NCBI GenBank assembly: GCA_014905825.1
Contig: JACGCN010000036.1
Span: 124,001 to 188,000 of the forward strand
Origin: Lyophyllum atratum
Lineage: Eukaryota > Basidiomycota > Agaricomycetes > Agaricales > Lyophyllaceae
Direction: 5' to 3'
Length of the DNA stretch: 64,000 nt
A program made the translations under genes and the position numbers. A model generated the notes under the pieces. It was not told the DNA's origin. It saw only the letters and a list, made by a program, of their open reading frames with translations, and made no database searches. This document shows positions 55,474-64,000 of the stretch, piece after piece. Every line of letters begins with the position of its first letter. Position 1 is the stretch's first letter.

Positions 55474-56771
55474 ATGAACCGCCGCCGACAAGAGTCCACC
55501 AAGATACCTCGCCGCCCCTCCTCGGACTCCTCCGCCCACTACCAAATCCCTCTCCAATACGAAGGCCAGGGTGCCTTCACATGCGTAGAGCCTGCCACCC
55601 CCGCCTTGCACTCCCCATCCTCTCCTGTGATCGCCTTCTTCGACACCACCTTCCACACCTACTCCGAGCGCATCCACACGGAGCTCACAAACCTACGCAC
55701 CTTCTGCTCCAAAGCCATCTTCCGGGAACACCAGGAGAAGGAGAAGTGGAAGGCGCATTGCGTCGCGTTCAGGCAGGAGCGCGATGTCGCCCGGGAGCGG
55801 GTGAGGGCGCTGATTGGAGAGAGGGAGGCACAGATGGGGCACGATCCTATGGCTCGCCAGAGTCTTCGCGAGCTCAGGAGATCGCGGAGCTATGGTCCGC
55901 TTCCGGTGGTGCACCAGCGGCTTTCGCTAAGGGGTTCTCGCTCGGCTTCACTCCCAACTGCACCGACGAAGAACGCTGCGGATCTGCTCGGTGTCCCTGA
56001 CGTATCTGTATCGCGACGATCTTCGCTCTCGTTGAAGAATTCCCGCTCAGCCTCCCCGGCGTCATCATCGTCAGCGACTGCATTTTCCGAAATTGGGAAT
56101 GACGCATCTCTCTACTGTCTGTCCTATCCCTCGCCGAGAGTAACGCCCGTAGACATCGTGCCCCCGACCCTGTTGCCCTCCTCGAATGTCAACGTTTCAC
56201 CACTGAAGCGTAGCCACAGTGCCGGCCCCATCCTTGCCCGACCTCCTGCTCCCAGCGATAAAACCCAAGACGTCCCACCCCTGTTCTTACCACGCGGGAA
56301 CATCGCACCCACCCCATCCACCAGTCAGGTTTCCCCCTCCACGGAGGACCGAGCGCCCCCACCACCGTCCCCACCCCAACCCGATGCAGACTGGCTACCC
56401 ACAAGGAATGCGTTGCTCAGACGCATACCCGCAGCGCGGAAGGCCACCCTCCAGCTCGAACACGTCGACCTGATGTATCGCCCCCTTGACGGCCTGCTTG
56501 AGTGCCGTGCCTGTCGGTATGTCCGTTCTTACCTGTGTTTTGGGGGGTATTAACTGACGGGGGTGTGTTTCGTAGGCTAGCGCAGAACAAACTGGGAAAG
56601 GACCAGGAATCCAACGCGGTGGTGACGTTCCATACGAGTATGGGCTGGGACGATCTGCTTGACCATTGCTTGATGCGGCATCCGACTGAGTCGAGGGATA
56701 TTGCGAGGCTGCATCCTGCCGAGATTTTCGAGCTGAGGCGGCGGTTGAAAGAGAAGGAGGAGGCTGCGTAA
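55474..56771 (+). CDS. Conserved fungal protein with coiled coil and C-terminal C2H2-like finger, function unknown
   Basis: The ATG at 55474 (MNRRRQESTKIPRRPSS) opens a two-exon frame. Residues about 60-120 form a charged helix (SERIHTELTNLRTFCSK, EKEKWKAHCVAFRQERDVAR), likely a coiled coil. The middle is Ser/Pro-rich and basic (RRSRSYGPLP, RGSRSASLP, RRSSLSLKNSRSASP). The C-terminal end reads YRPLDGLLECRACR, then across an intron of about 57 bp (from about 56518) LAQNKLGKD..., HTSMGWDDLLDHCLMRHP and IFELRRRLKEKEEAA, ending 56771. The CxxC plus H-x4-H pair, separated by about 35 residues, looks like an atypical zinc finger split by the intron. I do not know a named family. It may extend upstream (see the preceding interval). 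Confidence 0.72.
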
Positions 56772-57245
56772 CTGTCGATGATTCTCTCCTCGTTTCCGTG
56801 TTTTGTACTACCATCTTGCATTTTTAGATACTGTAGCTCTCTCTTCTTGACGTGGTCCTCATCATTACTTACACCATATCATCATCTGGACGATGATTTA
56901 CATCTGTACTCTACCTCACACACATATCAAATACTTACGCTTCGTTATGTTTATGCCCCCCTATGCCTTTATGCCGATGCAATAAGTACACGATGTCTTC
57001 CTCTTTCGGTTGTTTTGATATCGCCAAAACAGGAGACGCGTTTGTTTGTCACATGATGGCAGAATATGAGACTCAGTGTCAGTCTGAGTTTCTCTCGTCT
57101 AGAGCCGTACCACCACCAGTACATACTATCTACGGCTCTGAAAGCTCGCCTGGACGCTCTCAAAACACTCTAACGACACTATCTATACAAAGACCATTCC
57201 ACATCTCAGCGTGCATGCCAGCTTGATCAATCCCGTGGACTATGA
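56772..57245. other. Interval between two coiled-coil genes
   Basis: 3' flank of the first and upstream region of the second gene, both on the plus strand. The sequence from 56780 to 56960 is T/C-rich. No gene seen. Confidence 0.35.
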
Positions 57246-58856
57246 ATGTCGCTCCAGGCGGGGACGCCCTTCAATATAGCAACATTCATCGAAGACATTC
57301 TCACAGGCAACGCACCCACTCTCAATGATCCCTTACAGCCGTCTCCGAGCACTACCCAGGCTCATCACGCCATTACATATCAACCACACGTCCAGCCCCT
57401 AGCCTCACATACCTCATCGCCACACACGCAGTTCGAACTTGAACCAGCGCAGATGCAGAATCAGACACAGACACATTGGCAGGCAGAGACCGTGTACCAA
57501 GATCCGCATGCGTATGCCGATACGGGGTATCGGGAGCAACCTATCGCCATGGACGCTACACAGTACCCCCTCCTCTACGGCCGCGAAATCCATCCAGAAC
57601 CACCGATACCGATGATAGACGCTACGACCTATCCACCAAAGGACTTCACCATCTTTCGTCCTCCCAATGTCGCTGTCAGCACCTCTCAGAGCGGTCTCAA
57701 ACGTGCCTGGGACGAAATCGAACTTACCTCAGTCGAAAATCAGCTGGCCCAGCTGCACGCGCAGTACCAGCGGCAGCTCGAGCAGGGACGGCAGCACGCC
57801 AAGGCGCAGGTCCGGCATGCGGTGAACATGATGACGGTAGGCCTTGAGAAGTCGAAGCAGGAGCAGGAGCGCCTCACTGCGATGGTCGCAGAGACTCGGA
57901 AGGAGAAGGAGAGGCTGATAAGCGAGGTGGGCGTGCTCCGCGTCGAACGTGCGGGACAGGCGGAGCAGGTGCGCCAGCTTCGCGCGATGCATGACACGGC
58001 GCAGCGGGCGAATGCGGTGCTGAGGGCGGAGGCTGATGTCTTGCGGACGGAGAGGGGGAGGTCTGCATGGGCGTTGCGTGTAGCGCTAGAGGATGCGAAG
58101 CGACTGCAGGGGGAGAAGGGGAATTTGGCGGGAAGGGTGAAGGAGCTGGAGGGGAGGATGGAGAGGATGGAGGACGAGTGGCGCGTTTCGGAGGCGATAA
58201 GGATGAAGCTGTACTGGGAGAACCAACGGCTAGCGAGGGAGCTGAAGGAGGTTACGGAGTCGCAGGAGGCGGTGGGTGGTGCTTTGGAGTACCCTGACGC
58301 TCGGGATTTAAGTACCTCGCCGCGACATGAAGAATCGCTCTTTGGATCTGGTATGGGCTCGCGACCAGAAGATGCGCAGCCTCAAGTACTGGGACAGCAA
58401 CATACGGCGGAAGGCGCCTTGAAATACCTTGGCTCCGCAGCACCGAGTTCCCCGCGACCAATGCAAGCTCTGGATGACATGACGAAGATGGAATCGACGG
58501 AGGACACGGTCTTCGAGGTAAGCTCACCTTATTGATGCCATGAAGAACCATGGCCAAATGATGTAAAGGCGCCAACCTTGGACGACGAGGAAATGACCGA
58601 CATAAACGGGGACCTGGAATATCCAGACTCATCAGATGTTAAACTTCTGCCTAGCGTGCGCGCCCTCCCTATCCACATCGCCCCGACTATACAGCCTGGA
58701 TCGGACGAATGGGATGGGGAAGGCTCTCTGCTTATAAAGTCTGAGGACGAAGGGGGCGAGGGGGAGTCTGTGCGGCCGGCGCTCATTTTTTCCGAGGTGC
58801 TAGATGTGAAGCCTAGCCTGGTGATCAAGTATGAAGAGCTTAAAGAGGAAATGTAA
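57246..58856 (+). CDS. Long coiled-coil protein with acidic C-terminus, function unknown
   Basis: Start MSLQAGTPFNIATFIEDILTG at 57246. A Gln/Pro/His-rich N-terminal region (residues 30-150) is followed by one long coiled coil, residues about 155-350 (ENQLAQLHAQYQRQLEQGRQ, EQERLTAMVAETRKEKERL, EWRVSEAIRMKLYWENQRL). A 50-bp intron (GTAAGCTC...AAAG) at about 58519 joins VFE to APTLDDEEMTDINGD in frame. The last exon is acidic, contains LIKSED and VIKYEE, both matching the psi-K-x-E SUMO acceptor consensus, and ends at 58856. If the intron is not spliced the protein ends earlier (VSSPY). Coiled-coil, Q-rich and SUMO-consensus content would fit a nuclear scaffold or regulator, but this is inference. 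Confidence 0.75.
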
Positions 58857-59227
58857 ATCGTCGTGGGTAGTATGCCTGATTTTTTGGAGGACTTGGTGCA
58901 TATGACTTAGAGCGTTGACCGTTCCCTCTATGAGAAATGTTATATCGCAGACTTGTCTTCATTATAACGGCTGGCCACGAGTCTACATATGACTTACTGT
59001 GTATATTATGTGATTTTATTAGGAAATGGTTGTCTAAAGTGGAGAGTGTCGTGCTTATCTGTGACAGTGCAGCTTCGTTCTCGTTTGATGTGGACCTGAA
59101 CGTCACACACACCTTACCCTCGGAATGGACACGCCAAGGGACACGCGCTCGCAACTAGTTACAAGTTATCGTACATGCATGCGTTTCGTAAGTATCAATT
59201 CAAGCATTTAAATTCCTGGCAGCTCTG
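58857..59227. other. Shared 3' interval of convergent genes
   Basis: About 370 bases between convergent coiled-coil and F-box genes; no feature beyond presumed 3' UTRs. Confidence 0.35.
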
Positions 59228-60920
59228 TCACAATGTTGCTAACCCCTTTTTGTGATTCTCCAAGCAAGTCAGAATCATTTCCCAGCTGTCGTCCGAGTAT
59301 TCGCCAACATTCTCAATGGAGCGCAATTTGGGAAACATCGACATAATGCATGGAAATACGCCCATAGGCTCCACGATCGGGGTTGGTCCCAGCACCAGCC
59401 TTGTGACCTTGTCGTTACAGACTCCATTCGGGAGGAGTTTTAGATCAAAAGGCTCGGCGACGACGGGAAGTGATAGACAATTGAGGTTACGGCAATGTCG
59501 GATAACTGGGATCAACCCCGCTAATGTCACGCGGCCAGGAGGACCTCTAGACATGTACAGCTGAAGTTCTTCCAAGTCCGGCCAGGCTAATGCCGCATCT
59601 GCAAACCAGTCGTCGTCAAGATGACTGGTATGTATATCTGAGATATGGAGCGTTTGGAGAGCTTTGAGCGAGAAGAGGTTCCGGAAAGCTTTTTGACATA
59701 AGTCGGGTGTGGGCGTTTCTCTGAGATCTACGTTAACGATTGGCCCGTGAAGCTCGAGAAATGTTAATGAGGAGGTGCAGTGGTGGTGGAGAAACGTTCG
59801 AGTGAGTTTCTCGAAGCATGAAAAAGGCTCAACGGACGTCTTGCTCTCCACGAGTATGACCAGGTTCTCCAGTGGACATTGTAATGATCCCGTGATAGTT
59901 GCCGCTTGCTCGAAGTCGTATGATATGAACCCGAAATCTCGCAGTGCGGGGAATCGTCCTCCATGGCTTGTGAACAGATCTTGAAGCTCGAAATTGGTCA
60001 TAGGCTGAAACCGAGCTGTATCCCATCGGCGGAATCCAGGCAGATTCGCGAGATTATGAATGGTCTGAGGAGTGACGGGGAAATGCCAGCCAAGATGGAG
60101 GTGTTGGAGATGATAGAGAGAGCAGACTAGCTGATTGACAGCGGAGACAAATCGAGGTGTAGCGAACCTCCCACTAGGTATGTCCATGTCAAGGACAAGA
60201 AGATTTGGGCACAAATATGCCGTGGATAGTATTAGCTCGATCAATGCGTTGAGCGGCTTTGTCTCTGAAGGCTGTAACGCAATGGGCATTGAAATTTCCG
60301 TCATCGAGGGGCCAAGGAGGGAGTATATGAGTGAGACGGAGTTCGACATCCGCACACCGGCGAGTCTATGGTGTAATCCTAACAGACCTGGAAGGATCGG
60401 CTGAAGTGGACGACGGGCCCTGATTGATGTGATCACCGCTGCGTCGATCTCATTAATGTCCGCCAGGGACTCATATCGGTAGTGACGTCCAACGTAACGG
60501 ATTCTAGGAGCGTAGTAGTCGAATCTCAACCAATCGCTTTCCTCCAGTGGTCTGGTGAACTTCTAGAACTCATATCTTTCAGCACACGCCGTTCGCCATC
60601 GAGACTAACATGGGCCACGTACCAAGAAAGACCCCACCATGTCGTGTCGAATCCTGGGTTCAGTCGTCCATAAATCCTCGGGCATCACCTGTAATAGAGA
60701 AATAAAGGAAGTCAGGTCATACCATAATGCGTCGAAAGCATTTTCTAGTTGTCGCATCTATCAGCTCAGCGATGGCGCATGAGACTAATGATGAGACTAA
60801 TGACTAACCTGCGAAAGTTTTGCAAGTTCGTGCCAGGCATGCTAGAGTCGAGGTATCCTCACTTCGAAGATTTCGAAAGATGACAACCTGGATTTCAGAG
60901 ATTTTAAGACAGGAATGCAT
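59228..60920 (-). CDS. F-box protein with leucine-rich repeat region
   Basis: Start MHSCLKISEIQVVIFRNLRS at 60920 opens an F-box (LACLARTCKTFAENAFDALW) that is joined by a short intron at about 60802-60740. The next exon reads YDLTSFISLLQVMPEDLW; another intron then leads to KFTRPLEESDWLRFDYYAPRIR and a single long exon to 59228. LRR-like segments follow one another (HLQHLHLGWHFPVTPQTI, SSLTFLELHGPIVNVDL, LKALQTLHISDIHTSHL, WPDLEELQLYMSRGP, CRNLNCLSLP, FPKLRSIENVGEYS). This is the architecture of the greatly expanded Agaricomycete F-box family, substrate adaptors for SCF ubiquitin ligases. About 520 residues; target unknown. Confidence 0.88.
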
Positions 60921-61627
60921 AGTGATATTTCTTGACTTTGCTGGCAGTGAATCTCGAGCTTTACAGCCGAGCTATCGATGACGTAAAGCAGTCTTCACAG
61001 ACAGAAAGTTCCTCACAAGCAAGGGAGTAAGTCTGATGCGAAGTGGAGAGTCAAGAAGGGCGGCGGCCGGCATTCAAATGTGCTGGGCTGAGTTTGAAGC
61101 CATCACGTCCCGAATCCCGATCGTGCATCGTGCCATCAACCTCGAGAGCATCTGACACAGCGCCTTGAATATGGAAAAGTTGTCGAAATTTGTGTCTTTC
61201 GGCATTTCCTTTTCAGAGCGGGTACATATTATTGCAACTCCTGCACAACCGACGAAGGGTAGGAATAATGATACTTACACGAACAGTGGCTGAGCGCTGA
61301 GCGCTGGCTGCTGGACCAGGAGAAAACGCGCCTACAATGTGCAGTACCCAAAGCAGCTTCCATGCGCTACGGAACCCCCAATTCTATTTCGAGAGTACTC
61401 GAAAATAAGATACTGAACTTCGACGATGACAAGACATGCAGGAATGCATTCGGAGCGACGAACTTGCGACACTGTCATGCTTCACGATGAGGCCCCCTTG
61501 TGCCAGACTCAATGATCATCAATAATCCGACAAAGATATAGAATCAATAAGGTTGGACATTTCTCTGCCGACGAAGGAATTACACCAGTGATTAGCAAAA
61601 CATAATGCACTACGACGATCAATGGCG
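60921..61627. other. Interval between F-box and GH127 genes
   Basis: Upstream region of the F-box gene and 3' flank of the GH127-type gene. No gene or clear repeat seen. Confidence 0.4.
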
Positions 61628-64000
61628 TCAAACAGAAGGGAATGTAGGGAACTCCCCGATCCTGAGCCTTGTAGCCTGCATGATAGTCATTAACCAACAA
61701 GACGAGAAACAGCTCAGGAGATACACACCCCATACGGCCATAGCGTGATGTTCTTCTGGTTCTGCACGAGACATACAGGGTTCTCCGGGGGCGCTGCAGC
61801 AAACGTATCTCCTGCCGTTGGCCAAGTGATCAAGCACGCTTTCGCCGTGATGCTGAGCGGTGACAATCCATAGTCGAAGATGGGTGACGGGAGAGATCCA
61901 CTGACGCCCTTGTTGTTGAAACGCAGGGTAGATGGATCGATAGCGTATTGCCACGACTCTGTCGCGTCGTATTGCAGATCGACCGCATTGGCGTTCCCAG
62001 AGTTGGTACTAAGGACGGTCTGCTTTCTGGCGATGTCGAAAGCATAGGTAAATGGACCACGATGGACGGCGACTGAACCATGGGGCCTAGATTCTGCCCG
62101 ATACAATTAACGTCAGCGGCTACGTCTCATCGTACAAGAAAAGGTGAATGACCTGTAGTGATCTTGGCGGGCAACTCTAATACAAACGTCGTCTTTCCTG
62201 CTGGGATTTGCACAGCCTGTAGAGCACCAACTGCGTCTACATTCTTCTTCGCGCTGCCTCCTACAGCGATCGTGCCTCCGACGACCCAACCAGGGATACG
62301 AACATAGTAAGTGAAGGCCTTATCCGCCGTGATCGTAGTGGTAAGCGTGTCGCTGAACGGATAAGCCGTGTCGACAGCTACGGCAACATTGTTACCTGCA
62401 GCGCGCCTTTAACAGTTTACAGATGAGCAGGATACCATGAGAACACACCTCCCATTAGCGTCATCTTGACACTGAATGGCCCCAAGTACAAATGAACGAG
62501 GGACCGGCCATCAGGGGTCGCCAAAAATGCATTGGAGACAAACTTGGCCCATCCTTGAGGGAAGTTGACAGTGCAGCACCTGTGAAACGTCGTATGAGTT
62601 ATCGAAAAGGCAGACCACATAAAGCATCGTTCACGGATAGTTTGGCTCTAGTCCGAAGACGTTGGAATAGGGACTGAAGGATGCATTAGGTATTTCATCG
62701 CATCATTTTGAGATGATGATGGCTTACCCATCTCGAGGGAAAGGATTGCTGTGATTGTGTCAGATGAGCGAGGATATAGCGAACGTTACTAGGAGTAACT
62801 CACGGATTCATGTTCTTCGCTGCAATCTGGTTTTGTTGCTGCAAATATTGCCTAGACCACATGTCTTCGGGAATCAGCATTCATCGCCTGAATAGGCGAT
62901 TGCGCTACTCACTGGCAGTCAAGGTAGCGGGCAGTGCGTTGTACGCGACTCTCTCAACCTGGAGTTAGAGTCAGTTACTGATCATACACATCACGAGGAG
63001 GCATACACGATCTGCGAACTTGAGGTCTCCGATGACCTGGAACAAGTACGACCCTCTGTATAATTGAGAGTTAGCATGATAAAAGAAGTTTGCGAAAGGA
63101 GTATCGACTAACGAGAACATGAGTTCCTACATCATCAAGACAGTCAGCTCACGCTCCCAACCACGACTTTGAAGTACGTACCACCACCATACAAAGCTCT
63201 GCGCTAAAATGGGGGCCAAGATCAACAAATGCACGTCTGAAGACGGTGACGATGTGAAACGTACCCGCGAGCGGCCTCCAATCCTGCCAAAAACTCATCC
63301 GCACCAAAGATTCCCGATGGACGTCCATGGTACTGGAACAAACGATCCCACCCCGAGCTCGCTGCATCGAGATCTGTATTCCCTCTGATAAGCCGGAAAT
63401 ATAATCCTACGAGAATGTGTACGCACCGGATTGGTTGTGCGTAAAACGATATGCAACGGCGGAGGCTTTGAGGCCTTGAGCTATGTTTACGCCGTGCCAA
63501 ACAAGCTCCTCGTTGAAAGGATTGGCTATTCCCTCGACTGGAGTCTTGGGGAAGTACTGTTGTATTTCGTGTCAGGGTATTATGCGTCATGTACCCGAGG
63601 GAAAAGATCGAACCTCCTCAGAGAAGATCTTGTCCCACTCGAACCCGGTCGCCTTGAGTCGCTGCATGGTGTCGAGGAGAAGGGCTTCTTTGCCATTGGG
63701 CTGGAAGTCGTACAACCTATTCGACATCAATATTCTGAGTAAAACGGGGATTAAGCGTCGCGAGCAGGACATAACCATACCATTGTAAAGTGATACCAAA
63801 CTCGAACCATCGTGCCCTCGTCCACACTTCGAGCCCTTGATTGTTGATGATCATGGTATTCGCAAGAGCGACAAATTTATGCAAAGCTGGGACGACTTGG
63901 TCCGTGATATTGGGATTGGCTTCTACCATCTGGATAGCTCCCAGCTAGAATGATGACCGTTGAAACATCTTCTTCAGAAATGTATAAAATTTACGCACCA
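61628..64000 (-). CDS. GH127-type beta-L-arabinofuranosidase family enzyme (DUF1680), 5' end outside window
   Basis: Glycoside hydrolase of the GH127 (DUF1680) group, whose known members release L-arabinofuranose. Read from the right edge: [169 protein letters not shown], LWPYG joined to ATRLRIGEFPTFPSV, stop at 61628. The ELC (Glu-x-Cys) and PCC (Cys-Cys) motifs match the Zn-binding Glu/Cys set of the bacterial enzyme, in which one Cys acts as nucleophile. Around ten short introns. An intron ends at about 63953, so the first exon(s), including any signal peptide, lie outside the window. Partner of the GH92 enzyme at the other edge in a general glycan-degradation sense only. Confidence 0.88.

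Noticed and set aside
1..64000. tRNA, rRNA, CRISPR arrays, bacterial-type promoters or operons.
   Set aside because: I scanned by eye for T-loop (GGTTCGA) contexts with matching stems and for regularly spaced repeats and found none convincing. A tRNAscan-SE run would be decisive.

Overview
This window is a fungal nuclear chromosome segment, most likely from a mushroom-forming basidiomycete (Agaricomycetes). Three things point there. Genes are cut by many 50-60 base GT..AG introns. There are no Shine-Dalgarno-type operons. The gene set is typical of that group: an F-box/LRR protein with the 'MPEDLW' type linker, MYND finger proteins, a 7-TM orphan membrane protein, expanded P450s, an NRPS-like reductase and an EnSpm/CACTA-type DNA element. 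No species can be named from sequence alone. All gene models were assembled by hand from reading frames and splice signals, so outer boundaries are firmer than inner exon edges.

Layout. 1-2.8 kb: 3' truncated GH92 alpha-mannosidase (minus). 3.1-9.5 kb: a broken MYND gene, then a 4.55-kb DNA transposon with 582-bp almost identical terminal inverted repeats, a TCA target duplication and a decayed OSH1-type oxysterol-binding-protein gene inside, then an intact MYND gene. 10.4-28.0 kb: an SDR, a LINE-type reverse transcriptase remnant, about 4.7 kb with no supported gene, a two-finger C2H2 regulator, a MITE-like fold-back repeat, cytochrome P450-1 and, 436 bp behind it on the same strand, a complete A-T-R NRPS-like carboxylic acid reductase. 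SDR, regulator, P450 and reductase form a plausible small secondary-metabolite locus. 29.2-40.6 kb: mostly conserved cellular genes on the minus strand: a MYND protein, a SAMHD1-type dNTP hydrolase with a repetitive Gly/Ser/Thr-rich tail, the ribosome quality control factor Rqc1/TCF25, and a 7-TM protein. 41.4-43.3 kb: a partial pseudogene copy of that Rqc1/TCF25 gene. 43.7-47.6 kb: two tandem genes encoding Zn2Cys6-like cysteine clusters plus coiled coils, built from a repeated exon module. 48.8-54.0 kb: two convergent P450 genes related to P450-1. One has an internal 265-bp tandem exon duplication and an N-terminal frameshift; the other looks intact. 55.5-58.9 kb: two coiled-coil proteins of unknown role. 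59.2-60.9 kb: F-box/LRR protein. 61.6-64.0 kb: GH127 beta-L-arabinofuranosidase-type enzyme, 5' end outside the window.

The main things to look at again are the CACTG-ended element carrying a host gene fragment, the NRPS-like/P450 locus with signs of P450 decay, the tandem cysteine-cluster/coiled-coil family, and the Rqc1 segmental duplication.
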